A stretch of 64,000 bases of DNA, taken from NCBI RefSeq assembly GCF_024397915.1, contig NZ_CP073347.1, positions 3,286,001-3,350,000 on the forward strand. The letters are read 5' to 3'. Origin of the DNA: Marinobacterium rhizophilum. Lineage in GTDB: Bacteria > Pseudomonadota > Gammaproteobacteria > Pseudomonadales > Balneatricaceae. The notes below the pieces were generated by a model. The model saw only the letters and a list, made by a program, of their open reading frames with translations, was not told where the DNA came from and searched no databases. A program made the translations under genes and the position numbers. Shown one piece after another: positions 9,464 to 18,835 of this stretch. Within the stretch, counting starts at the first letter, position 1. Each line of letters starts with the position of its first letter.

Positions 9464-9588
9464 TAGGTCACCCTTCGTATCAGTTCAGAGGGCCGCCGCA
9501 CCTGGCAGCAACCCGGATTCAGTTCAGTTCCCGGCCTGCACCGGGTCGAGGGCCGATACAGCAGTGTATCAGTCCGCTCAATTCAGAG

Positions 9589-10752
9589 TTAACTCAGACG
9601 CGATTCCAGCATCGCCACGGCCGGCAGTACCTTGCCTTCGACAAACTCGAGGAAAGCACCGCCACCGGTGGAGATGTAGGATACCTGATCGGCGATACCG
9701 TACTTGTCCACCGCCGCCAGGGTGTCGCCACCGCCGGCAATGGAAAAGCCCTGGCTGGCCGCAATCGCCAGTGACAGGGTCTTGGTGCCCTCACCGAACT
9801 GGTCGAATTCGAACACGCCCACCGGACCGTTCCAGATAATGGTGCCGGCGCTTTTCAGCAGTTCGGCCAGCGCCGCCGCAGACTGCGGGCCTATGTCCAG
9901 GATCATGTCGTCGGCAGCCACATCGTCCACCAGCTTGACCGTCGCCGTGGCGGTTTCGGCAAACTCGGTCGCCACCACCACATCCACCGGCAGGGGAATG
10001 GACACCCGTTCCATCAGCGCCTTGGCCACCGGGATCAGGTCGTGCTCGCACAGCGACTTGCCCACCGGCTTGCCGGCCGCCGCCAGGAAGGTGTTGGCGA
10101 TGCCGCCGCCAACGATCAGCTGATCGACCTTGTCGGACAGCGAGTTCAGCACTTCCAGCTTGGTGGACACCTTGGAGCCGCCAACGATCGCCGCCAGCGG
10201 ACGTGCAGGGCTCAGCAGTGCCTTGCCCAGCGCGTCCAGCTCACCGGCCAGCAACGGGCCGGCACAGGCCTGTGCGGCAAAGCGGGCAACGCCGTGGGTC
10301 GATGCCTGGGCGCGGTGCGCGGTGCCGAAGGCATCCATGACATAGACATCGCACAGTGCCGCCATCTGGCGGGACAGGGCTTCGTCATCCTTCTTTTCAC
10401 CGGCATTAAAGCGCACGTTTTCCAGCAGTACCAGCTCGCCTTCGCCAACGCTGAAGCCGCCCTGGGTCCAGTCCCTGATCAGCGGTACCTCGCGACCGAG
10501 CAGCTTGCCCAGGTGCGCGGCAACCGGCGCCAGGGAGTACTGTTCGTCGTACTCGCCCTCGGTCGGACGCCCCAGGTGAGACATCACCATGACCCTGGCA
10601 CCGGCCTTGAGCGCGAGCTCCAGGGTCGGCAGGGCCGCACGGATACGTGCATCCGACGTGACCTGGCCATCCTTGACCGGCACATTGAGATCTTCTCTGA
10701 TCAGGACCCGCTTAGCGGCCAGATCAAGCTCCGTCATTTTCAGTACGCTCAT
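9589..10752 (-). CDS. pgk: Phosphoglycerate kinase
   Basis: This cytoplasmic enzyme transfers phosphate between 1,3-bisphosphoglycerate and ADP. It has 387 residues, the usual size. The ATG at 10752 (M-S-V-L-K-M-T-E-L) follows AGGACAC by a normal spacing; a second ATG at 10737 is possible. Substrate-binding R-E-D-L-N-V-P and S-H-L-G-R-P-T motifs are near the N-terminus, and G-G-G-D-T is near the C-terminus. The open frame upstream of 10752 is rejected because it overlaps the epd stop region and has no site. It lies 43 bp downstream of epd and is likely co-transcribed. Confidence 0.95.
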   Translation of the reverse strand: MSVLKMTELDLAAKRVLIREDLNVPVKDGQVTSDARIRAALPTLELALKAGARVMVMSHLGRPTEGEYDEQYSLAPVAAHLGKLLGREVPLIRDWTQGGFSVGEGELVLLENVRFNAGEKKDDEALSRQMAALCDVYVMDAFGTAHRAQASTHGVARFAAQACAGPLLAGELDALGKALLSPARPLAAIVGGSKVSTKLEVLNSLSDKVDQLIVGGGIANTFLAAAGKPVGKSLCEHDLIPVAKALMERVSIPLPVDVVVATEFAETATATVKLVDDVAADDMILDIGPQSAAALAELLKSAGTIIWNGPVGVFEFDQFGEGTKTLSLAIAASQGFSIAGGGDTLAAVDKYGIADQVSYISTGGGAFLEFVEGKVLPAVAMLESRLS

Positions 10753-10795
10753 TGAGTGTCCTACCTGTGCTTGTGAAATAAAAACTGTAAGCCCG

Positions 10796-11821
10796 CTAGT
10801 CCCGGCAATTGAGCCAGTGACGCGCCACATCCAGCATGCGATTGGCAAAGCCCCATTCGTTGTCGAACCAGCACAACATCTTCAGCATGGTGCCACCGCT
10901 CACCCGGGTCTGGGTGGCATCGAACACGCCGGAGCGCGGGTCGCGATTGAAGTCCACCGAGGCATGAGGCTCATTGGTATAGCCCAGCAGCCCCTGCAAA
11001 GTGCCATTGGCACTGGCACGCATCAGGGCGTTGACCTCCTCGACCGAGGTTTCGCGACGCACATTGATGGTCAGGTCCATGGCCGACACGTTGATGGTTG
11101 GCACCCGCAGGTGCAAACACTCAAAGCGCCCGGCCAGGTGAGGCAGCAGGCGATCAATACCGCGCCCCAGCCCCGTATCCACCGGGATAATCGACTGCAG
11201 CGCGCTGCGCGTCAGGCGCAGATCCGTTTGATGGTAGCTGTCAATCACCGGCTGATCGTTCATGGCCGAGTGAATGGTGGTGGTAACCCCGTTCACGATG
11301 CCGAATTCGCGATCCAGCAGATCCAGCACCGGCACCACGCAGTTGGTGGTACAGGAAGCCGCCGACACTATCGTCTGGGAGGCCTGCAGCAACTGCTGAT
11401 TCAGTCCGTAAACGATGGTGGCATCCACCTCCGCCGTGGCCGGCTGTGAAAACAGCAGCCGGCCTGCGCCCTTGGCCAGGTGCAGCTCGGCATTGTGGCG
11501 ATCCTTGAAGGCACCGGAACACTCCAGCACCAGGTCCACCTTGAGCTCGCGCCAGGGCAGGTTGCGCGGATCCGGCTCGTTCAGCACCCGAATGCGGTCG
11601 CCATCGATCAGCAGGTCATTACCGTCATGGGAAACCGGTAACGGAAAGCGCCCGTGGGTGGTGTCGTAGCGCGTCAGGTAGCTGACCGTTTCGATATCCG
11701 CCAACTCGTTGAGCGCCACCACCTCGAAATCACGACGAAAGCCGCACTCGTAGATGGCGCGCAGTACACACTGCCCGATGCGGCCATAACCATTGATTGC
11801 AACGCGATACTTCATCGACAT
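10796..11821 (-). CDS. epd: Erythrose-4-phosphate dehydrogenase (GAPDH-family)
   Basis: This GAPDH-fold protein of 341 residues has the Rossmann motif N-G-Y-G-R-I-G, the catalytic cysteine in S-C-T-T-N-C and the H-S-A-M-N-D-Q-P-V-I-D segment typical of Epd rather than GapA. C-W-F-D-N-E-W-G-F lies at the C-terminus. Epd oxidises erythrose 4-phosphate to 4-phosphoerythronate, the first step of pyridoxal phosphate synthesis. Its place between tkt, which can make erythrose 4-phosphate, and pgk is the order found in pseudomonads. Some Epd proteins also have weak glyceraldehyde-3-phosphate activity, so a dual role cannot be excluded. Confidence 0.88.
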   Translation of the reverse strand: MSMKYRVAINGYGRIGQCVLRAIYECGFRRDFEVVALNELADIETVSYLTRYDTTHGRFPLPVSHDGNDLLIDGDRIRVLNEPDPRNLPWRELKVDLVLECSGAFKDRHNAELHLAKGAGRLLFSQPATAEVDATIVYGLNQQLLQASQTIVSAASCTTNCVVPVLDLLDREFGIVNGVTTTIHSAMNDQPVIDSYHQTDLRLTRSALQSIIPVDTGLGRGIDRLLPHLAGRFECLHLRVPTINVSAMDLTINVRRETSVEEVNALMRASANGTLQGLLGYTNEPHASVDFNRDPRSGVFDATQTRVSGGTMLKMLCWFDNEWGFANRMLDVARHWLNCRD

Positions 11822-11837
11822 ACAACGCCAAAGGCAA

Positions 11838-11855
11838 GGCCGGCAAAAGCCGGCC
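11838..11855 (-). promoter_or_regulatory. Stem-loop between tkt and epd
   Basis: GGCCGGC/GCCGGCC with a four-base loop lies in the 43-bp tkt-epd gap. On the minus strand it is followed by TTGCCTTT rather than a true T-run, so it is more likely an attenuating or stabilising hairpin than a full terminator. Confidence 0.5.
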
Positions 11856-11864
11856 CTGTCGCGA

Positions 11865-13859
11865 TTAAAGAACGGATTTTACGGTGTCGACGACGTTCTC
11901 GACGGTAAAGCCGAAGTGCTTGAACAGCTCGCCGGCCGGGGCCGATTCACCGAAGCTGCGCATGCCGACGATAGCGCCGTTCAGGCCCACGTACTTGTAC
12001 CAGTAGTCGGCCTGGGCCGCTTCAACGGCGACACGGGCGCTGACCTGGGCCGGCAGCACCGACTCGCGGTAAGCCGCATCCTGGGCTTCAAAGCGATCGG
12101 TGGAGGGCATGGACACCACGCGCACCTGCTTGCCTTCCTTGCTCAGGACCTCGGCGGCATCCATTGCCAGACCGATTTCGGAACCGGTGGCAATCAGGAT
12201 GGCGTCCGGCTGGCCGGCACAGTCACGCAGGATGTAGCCACCCTTGGCGACATTGGCCAGCTGTTCGGCGCTGCGCGCCTGGTGCGGCAGGTTCTGACGC
12301 GAGAAAATCAGCGCGCTCGGACCATCGGTACGCTCCAGCGCACATTTCCAGGCCACCGCGGACTCAACCGCGTCACAGGGGCGCCACAGGCTCATGTTGG
12401 GGGTGTGGCGCAGGTTGGAGATCTGCTCCACCGGCTGGTGCGTCGGGCCATCTTCACCCAGACCAATGGAGTCGTGGGTATAGACATGGATCGCACGCTG
12501 TTTCATCAGGGCCGCCATGCGCAATGCATTGCGGGCATATTCCATGAACACCAGGAAAGTGGCACCGTAAGGAATAAAGCCGCCGTGCAGGGCCAGGCCG
12601 TTCATGATGGCGGACATGCCGAACTCGCGCACGCCGTAGAACAGGTAATTGCCGCTGGCATCCTGGCGGGTCACCCCCTTGGCACCGGACCAGAGGGTCA
12701 GGTTGGAACCGGCCAGGTCCGCCGAGCCGCCGAGCAGCTCCGGCAGCATCGGGCCAAAGGCATTAAGGGCATTCTGGGACGCCTTGCGCGACGCAATGGT
12801 GTCACCCTTGTCAGCCACTTCCTGAATCCAGGCGTCAGCTTTCTCGGCGAAGTCTGCCGGCAGCTCACCGCTGATACGGCGCAGCAGCTGGTCGGCCAGT
12901 TCCGGGAATTCGGCACGGTAGGCCGCGAAACGGGCATTCCACTCGTTTTCGGCACGGTTGCCGGCCTCGCGGGCATCCCAGTCGTCGTAGATGTCCTGCG
13001 GCACTTCGAACGGGCCGTGTTCCCAGCCCAGGCGGGCGCGGGTCAGGGCGATTTCGTCGTCACCCAGCGGCGCGCCGTGACAGTCTTCCTTGCCTTCCTT
13101 GTTGGGCGAGCCAAAACCGATGATGGTCTTGCAGCAGATCAGGGTCGGCTGATCGCTGTTGGCCTGGGCCTGTTCGATGGCGGCACGGATCTGATCGGGG
13201 TCGTGACCATCGACACCGGCGATCACCTGCCAGCCGTAGGACTCGAAACGCTTGGGCGTATCATCGGTAAACCAGCCTTCCACTTCACCGTCGATGGAGA
13301 TGCCGTTGTCATCCCAGAACGCGATCAGTTTGCCGAGTCCCAGGGTACCCGCCAGGGCGCAGGACTCGTGGGAGATACCTTCCATCATGCAGCCGTCACC
13401 CATGAAGGCATAGGTGTAGTGGTCGATGATGTCGTGACCGTCGCGGTTGAACTGCGCCGCCAGGGTTTTCTCGGCGATGGCGAAACCCACGGCATTGGAG
13501 ATACCCTGACCCAGCGGGCCGGTGGTGGTTTCAACGCCCGGGCAGTAGCCGTATTCGGGGTGACCGGCGGTCTTGGAATGCAGCTGACGGAAGTTCTTGA
13601 TGTCCTCGATGCTGACATCGTAGCCGCTCAGGTGCAGCAGCGAGTAAACCAGCATGGAACCGTGGCCGTTAGACAGCACGAAACGGTCGCGGTCGAACCA
13701 CTGCGGGTTGGTCGGGTTATGATTCAGAAAATCGTTCCAAAGCACTTCGGCGATATCCGCCATGCCCATGGGCGCTCCGGGGTGGCCGGACTTCGCTTTC
13801 TGGACCGCGTCCATACTCAGCGCACGAATGGCGTTGGCAAGTTCTCTGCGAGAGGACAT
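11865..13859 (-). CDS. tkt: Transketolase
   Basis: This thiamine-diphosphate enzyme of the non-oxidative pentose phosphate pathway has 664 residues, full length. The ThDP motif G-D-G-C-M-M-E-G is visible, with A-N-A-I-R near the start, G-H-P-G-A-P-M-G, and the pyrimidine-domain segment H-D-S-I-G-L-G-E-D-G-P-T-H-Q-P. AGGAG lies nine bases ahead of the ATG. It is the first gene of the minus-strand series tkt-epd-pgk-fba and is divergent from metK. A 689-codon open frame on the opposite strand is a shadow. Confidence 0.96.
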   Translation of the reverse strand: MSSRRELANAIRALSMDAVQKAKSGHPGAPMGMADIAEVLWNDFLNHNPTNPQWFDRDRFVLSNGHGSMLVYSLLHLSGYDVSIEDIKNFRQLHSKTAGHPEYGYCPGVETTTGPLGQGISNAVGFAIAEKTLAAQFNRDGHDIIDHYTYAFMGDGCMMEGISHESCALAGTLGLGKLIAFWDDNGISIDGEVEGWFTDDTPKRFESYGWQVIAGVDGHDPDQIRAAIEQAQANSDQPTLICCKTIIGFGSPNKEGKEDCHGAPLGDDEIALTRARLGWEHGPFEVPQDIYDDWDAREAGNRAENEWNARFAAYRAEFPELADQLLRRISGELPADFAEKADAWIQEVADKGDTIASRKASQNALNAFGPMLPELLGGSADLAGSNLTLWSGAKGVTRQDASGNYLFYGVREFGMSAIMNGLALHGGFIPYGATFLVFMEYARNALRMAALMKQRAIHVYTHDSIGLGEDGPTHQPVEQISNLRHTPNMSLWRPCDAVESAVAWKCALERTDGPSALIFSRQNLPHQARSAEQLANVAKGGYILRDCAGQPDAILIATGSEIGLAMDAAEVLSKEGKQVRVVSMPSTDRFEAQDAAYRESVLPAQVSARVAVEAAQADYWYKYVGLNGAIVGMRSFGESAPAGELFKHFGFTVENVVDTVKSVL

Positions 13860-14150
13860 TAAAACAACTCCTGGGATTTTGACCCGAACAAGTAAGAGTG
13901 TGGAAGACTGAAAATTTGAAAGGCGTAATTTTCGCTTAGTTGCCCTTGCGCATCAAACAAGAATCGATCTTTTTTGCACCTGAATGAGGCGAATTCATCT
14001 GCAAACTGGAAAAATTCATTAAAAACGCCGGCATTCGTCATGCATTTTGCATCCATCGCCGGTAAAATGCGCGCAATCATGAAATTGCCTGGCCGGTCTG
14101 GCACAGGCTTCTTTTAGTTATACCCCCTGAAAAGAGGATGCATAGCGCAG
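13860..14150. other. Divergent tkt/metK intergenic region
   Basis: This 291-bp region is clearly more AT-rich than its neighbours and must hold promoters for both genes. I see TAAAAT at 14066-14071 as a possible -10 for metK, without a good -35. No recognisable riboswitch or small ORF is present. Confidence 0.5.
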
Positions 14151-15341
<1,191 letters not shown>

Positions 15342-15358
15342 CAGGGGCGCTGACTTCG

Positions 15359-15390
15359 AAAAAGGGGCTGCCACCGGCAGCCCCTTTTTT
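15359..15390 (+). terminator. Intrinsic terminator of metK
   Basis: An A5-GGGGCTGCC stem pairs with GGCAGCCCC-T6 around ACC, 18 bp after the metK stop. It should also work for transcription from the minus strand. Confidence 0.92.
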
Positions 15391-15492
15391 GTACAGGGAT
15401 GTATTTATCCTGCGGGTACAGGAGGTACGAGAGCAGGGTTTATGTTCAGGACGAACGGTCCCTGGAAACCGCTCCTGCGTTTACAGGATTTA

Positions 15493-15656
15493 CGCCATCC
15501 CTGGCGGTTACAGGCTTTTGCTCCTGCAAAGTCTGCATGCCCGCCATCCCTGGCGGTTACAGGCTTTTGCTCCTGCAAAGTCTGCATGCCCGCCGTCCCT
15601 GGCGGTTCCCTTAAAAACTGCTCCTGCGTTTTAAGGATGCCCGCCATCCCTGGCGG
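15493..15656. repeat. Tandem 49-bp repeats with REP-like hairpins
   Basis: Two copies of a 49-bp unit (15493-15541 and 15542-15590) are identical. A diverged 51-bp third unit (15591-15641) follows, and a truncated fourth copy runs into the stop codon of the next gene. A degraded unit seems to precede them from about 15448. Each unit starts with a small inverted repeat, CCGCCA and TGGCGG around TCCC, and contains GCTCCTGC. The array separates the convergent metK and BMP transporter genes. It is not a CRISPR because the whole unit repeats with no variable spacers. Confidence 0.8.
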
Positions 15657-16742
15657 TTATTTCGGGAGTTCGCCTTCCACACCTTCCACGTAGTAGCCCA
15701 TGGAAAGCAGCTCCTTGTCGGCCAGCACTTCACCTTCTGCCGCCATTAGGTCACCTGCCTGGTTTTTCACAGGTCCGGCGAAGGGGTGCAAAGCGCCATC
15801 GATAATCTGCTGCTTGAGGCCCGTCACCAGCTCTTGCACATCCGCCGGTACCGCATCGCTCATGGGCGCCAGGTCCACATAGCCTGCTGCCAGCCCCTGC
15901 CAGACATCCTCGGCTTTCCAGCTGCCATCAATCACGGCGCGCGCCTTGGCTTCGTACAGCGGCCCCCAGTTGAACACGGCTGCACTCAGGTGCGCCTTCT
16001 TGCCGTAGAGCGACATGTCGGAGTTGTAACCGAAGGCATAAACACCCTTGGCTTCTGCCGCCTGGATCGGGCCGGCTGAATCGGTGTGCTGACTGATCAC
16101 GTCCGCGCCCTGCAGAATCAGGCTCTCGGCCGCTTCCAGCTCCTTCGCCGGGTCATACCAGGAACTCACCCAGACCACCTTGACGGTGGCATCGGGGTTA
16201 ACGCTGCGCAGCCCCTGGGTAAAGGCATTGATGCCGCGCACGACTTCCGGGATCGGGAATGAACCGACGTAACCCACCACGTTGCTCTTGGTCATCTTGC
16301 CGGCGATCACGCCGGTGAGGTAGCGCGACTCATAGATGCGCCCCATGTAGGTACCGACGTTGGCGGAACGCTTGTAACCGGTGGCATGCTCAAAGGCGAC
16401 CTTGGGAAACTGCTTGGCCACCTTCAGGGTCGGGTTCATGTAGCCAAAGGAGGTGGTAAAAATCAGCTCATTGCCGCTCTTGGCGAGCTGGCGAATAACC
16501 CGCTCGGAGTCCGCGCCCTCCGCGACGTTCTCGACGTAGGTCGAGGTCACCTGATCTCCGAGTTTTTCCTCCATGTACTTGCGCCCCTTGTCATGGGCAT
16601 AGGTATAGCCGGCATCGCCGGTGGGGCCGATATAGACAAAACCGACCTTTAGCGGGTCCTGCGCCAGCGCGGCACCGGATATCGCCGTTGCCAGCAACGC
16701 CACCGACGCGGCACGGACCAAAGCTCCCAATTGCATTGCCAT
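15657..16742 (-). CDS. BMP-family ABC transporter substrate-binding protein
   Basis: This is a periplasmic binding protein of the BMP/PnrA-like family (361 residues), which in other bacteria binds purine nucleosides or nucleobases. The ATG at 16742 follows AGGAGAG and gives a signal peptide ending S-G-A-A-L-A before Q-D-P-L-K-V-G-F-V-Y-I-G. Family features include G-D-A-G-Y-T-Y-A-H-D-K-G-R and F-A-F/G-Y segments in the middle. It is the last gene of an operon with an RbsA-like ATPase and two permeases, 69 bp after the second permease. Its stop codon touches the 49-bp repeat array. The substrate is inferred to be a nucleoside or purine. Confidence 0.85.
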   Translation of the reverse strand: MAMQLGALVRAASVALLATAISGAALAQDPLKVGFVYIGPTGDAGYTYAHDKGRKYMEEKLGDQVTSTYVENVAEGADSERVIRQLAKSGNELIFTTSFGYMNPTLKVAKQFPKVAFEHATGYKRSANVGTYMGRIYESRYLTGVIAGKMTKSNVVGYVGSFPIPEVVRGINAFTQGLRSVNPDATVKVVWVSSWYDPAKELEAAESLILQGADVISQHTDSAGPIQAAEAKGVYAFGYNSDMSLYGKKAHLSAAVFNWGPLYEAKARAVIDGSWKAEDVWQGLAAGYVDLAPMSDAVPADVQELVTGLKQQIIDGALHPFAGPVKNQAGDLMAAEGEVLADKELLSMGYYVEGVEGELPK

Positions 16743-16811
16743 AGAATCCACTCTCCTGCTGTTATCAGCGTTTGTTTCCCAACGGTTGTCGGTTGAAGTT
16801 GCGCACATTGG

Positions 16812-17738
16812 TTACTGGGTACGATGGAACGGCTTGCCCAGTGACACCGGAGCATAGAGCCGAACCCGTGCCTTGTTGCTCGACAGCAACACCAGCACCA
16901 GGATGGTTACTACATAGGGCAGCATGGCCAGCAGGTTGGACGAAATGCTGACGCCCATGCCCTGCACGATCAGATGCAAAATACTGGCCAGGCCAAACAG
17001 GTAGGCGCCGAACATCACGCGCTCGGCGCGCCAGCTGGCAAACACCACCAGCGCCAGCGCGATCCAGCCACGCCCGGCGGTCATGCCTTCGGCCCAGAGC
17101 GGAGTATAAGCCAGGGAAAGATAACCACCGGCCAGGCCCGCCATGGCCCCGCCGAACAGTACCGCCAGGTAACGCACCCGCATCACCGGCAACCCCACCG
17201 CCGTGGCGGACTCCGGCGTTTCGCCGATGGCCTTGAGCATCAGGCCGGCCCGGGTACTGCGCAGGAACCAGATGACGCCGGCAAAGAGGCCAAAGGACAG
17301 GTAGACCAGCAGGTCATGGTTGAACAGCAGCGGCCCCAGCAGCGGTATATCACTTAAAAACGGAATCGGCAGTGCCTTGAAGCCCTGCAGGGTCTGGCCG
17401 ACAAAGCTCTCGCCGACAAAGGCGCTGAGCCCCGTACCCAGAATGGTCAGGGCCAGGCCTGTGGCCACCTGGGTGGCGCTCAGGCCCAGCGCGATGACAC
17501 CAAACAGCAGCGCCATCAGGCAGCCAGCCAGTATCGCCGCCAGAACCCCCAGCAACAGGCTGCCCGTCGTCAGTGCGACGATAAAGCCACAGACAGCACC
17601 CACCAGCATCATGCCTTCCTGTCCCAGGTTCAGCACCCCGGAGCGCTCACACACCAGCTCGCCCAGCGCCACGATCAGCAGCGGCGTACCGGTGCGGATC
17701 ATGGCGTAGAGCACGTTGATCACAAAATCCATATCCAT
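16812..17738 (-). CDS. ABC transporter permease, BMP/nucleoside type (second permease)
   Basis: This 308-residue inner-membrane permease is of the branched-chain/ribose permease superfamily (BPD_transp_2), with about eight hydrophobic segments. The family segment L-G-E-L-V-C-E-R-S-G-V-L-N-L-G-Q-E-G is near the N-terminus. A-T-Q-V-A-T-G-L-A-L-T-I-L-G-T-G lies in the middle, and the cytoplasmic loop around G-E-T-P-E-S-A-T-A-V-G is typical of NupQ-like permeases. It starts five bases after the preceding permease ends, so the two are translated together and probably form the heterodimeric pore. Confidence 0.85.
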   Translation of the reverse strand: MDMDFVINVLYAMIRTGTPLLIVALGELVCERSGVLNLGQEGMMLVGAVCGFIVALTTGSLLLGVLAAILAGCLMALLFGVIALGLSATQVATGLALTILGTGLSAFVGESFVGQTLQGFKALPIPFLSDIPLLGPLLFNHDLLVYLSFGLFAGVIWFLRSTRAGLMLKAIGETPESATAVGLPVMRVRYLAVLFGGAMAGLAGGYLSLAYTPLWAEGMTAGRGWIALALVVFASWRAERVMFGAYLFGLASILHLIVQGMGVSISSNLLAMLPYVVTILVLVLLSSNKARVRLYAPVSLGKPFHRTQ

Positions 17739-17743
17739 ATCGG

Positions 17744-18835
17744 TCAGGCTCCCCGGGAAGCCGGTGCAGTAATGCGGCCTCCCATACGAATGCGGTAGTG
17801 AATCAGGAAGTCGCAGGCCAGCAGATAGAGCAGCAGCATGCCCTGAAAGAGGCCGGTCAGCGCCTGGGGCAGACCCAGTTCGATCTGCACCATTTCACCG
17901 CCCATGTAGACCAGCGCCATCAGCAGGCTGGCCAGCAGTATACCCAGCGGGTGCAAGCGTCCCAGGAAGGCGACAATGATGGCCGCGTAACCGTAACCGG
18001 GAGACACCTGGGGCACCAGCTGCCCAATGGGGCCGGTCACTTCCAGTACCCCGGCCAGCCCCGCCAGGCCACCGCACAGCACCAGGACAAAGATCACCAG
18101 TTTTTTCTCGTGAAAGCCGGCATAGTGGGCCGCCCGCGCATCCAGCCCCAGCACGCGGATCTGAAAGCCAATAAAGCTGCGACTGAGCAGCACCCAGACC
18201 ACCGCCACCGCCAGCAGCGCGAACAGTACGCCGATATGCACCCGTGTACCCTCCAGCAGGGTTGGCAACAGGGTCGACTCGGAAAACAGCGCTGACTCCG
18301 GAAAGTTGTATCCCTGCGGGTCTTTCAGCGGCCCATGTACCCCATACAGCAGCACATTGAGGGCGATGTAGTTGAGCATGATGGTGGTGAGAATTTCGTT
18401 GGTATTGAAATGGGTCCGCAGCAGCGCCGGCAACAGCCCCCAGAACATGCCGCCAAGCGCACCGGCCAGCAACACCAGCGGCAGCACCCAGGCGCCTTCT
18501 GTTTCGAGAAACTGCAGCGCCGCCCAGCTGCCGATCAGGGCACCGAACAGCAGCTGCCCCTCGGCGCCGATGTTCCACACCTTGGCGCGATAGCACAGCG
18601 CCAGCCCCATGGCGCAGAGCAGAATCGGTGCCGCCTTGACCCCCAGTTCCGACAGACCATAGAGGTCACTGAGCGGCAGGATAAAGAATGCATGCAGCCC
18701 CACCAGCGGGCTCTGCCCCAGTAGCCAAAACAGCAGCGCACCCGAAACCAGTGTCAGTACCGCCGCCAGCACGGGGGACAAGTACCCCATCAGGCGGGAC
18801 TCGACCGGTCGTTTTTCAACCCGGAACATGGGCAC
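17744..18835 (-). CDS. ABC transporter permease, BMP/nucleoside type (first permease)
   Basis: This is the partner permease of 363 residues, NupP-like. About ten hydrophobic segments are present, with the conserved Y-R-A-K-V-W-N-I-G-A-E-G-Q-L and T-N-E-I-L-T-T-I-M-L-N-Y-I-A motifs of this family. Start is GTG at 18835 or ATG at 18829; the GTG start overlaps the ATPase gene by 20 bp, which suggests translational coupling. With its neighbours it makes a complete importer: one two-domain ATPase, two permeases and a BMP binding protein. Confidence 0.85.
   Translation of the reverse strand: MPMFRVEKRPVESRLMGYLSPVLAAVLTLVSGALLFWLLGQSPLVGLHAFFILPLSDLYGLSELGVKAAPILLCAMGLALCYRAKVWNIGAEGQLLFGALIGSWAALQFLETEGAWVLPLVLLAGALGGMFWGLLPALLRTHFNTNEILTTIMLNYIALNVLLYGVHGPLKDPQGYNFPESALFSESTLLPTLLEGTRVHIGVLFALLAVAVVWVLLSRSFIGFQIRVLGLDARAAHYAGFHEKKLVIFVLVLCGGLAGLAGVLEVTGPIGQLVPQVSPGYGYAAIIVAFLGRLHPLGILLASLLMALVYMGGEMVQIELGLPQALTGLFQGMLLLYLLACDFLIHYRIRMGGRITAPASRGA

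Noticed and set aside
11793..13862. 689-codon open frame opposite tkt
   Set aside because: It is a GC-driven shadow exactly opposite transketolase, with no family motif.
15493..15656. CRISPR array
   Set aside because: Whole 49-bp units repeat with no unique spacers, and there are no cas genes.
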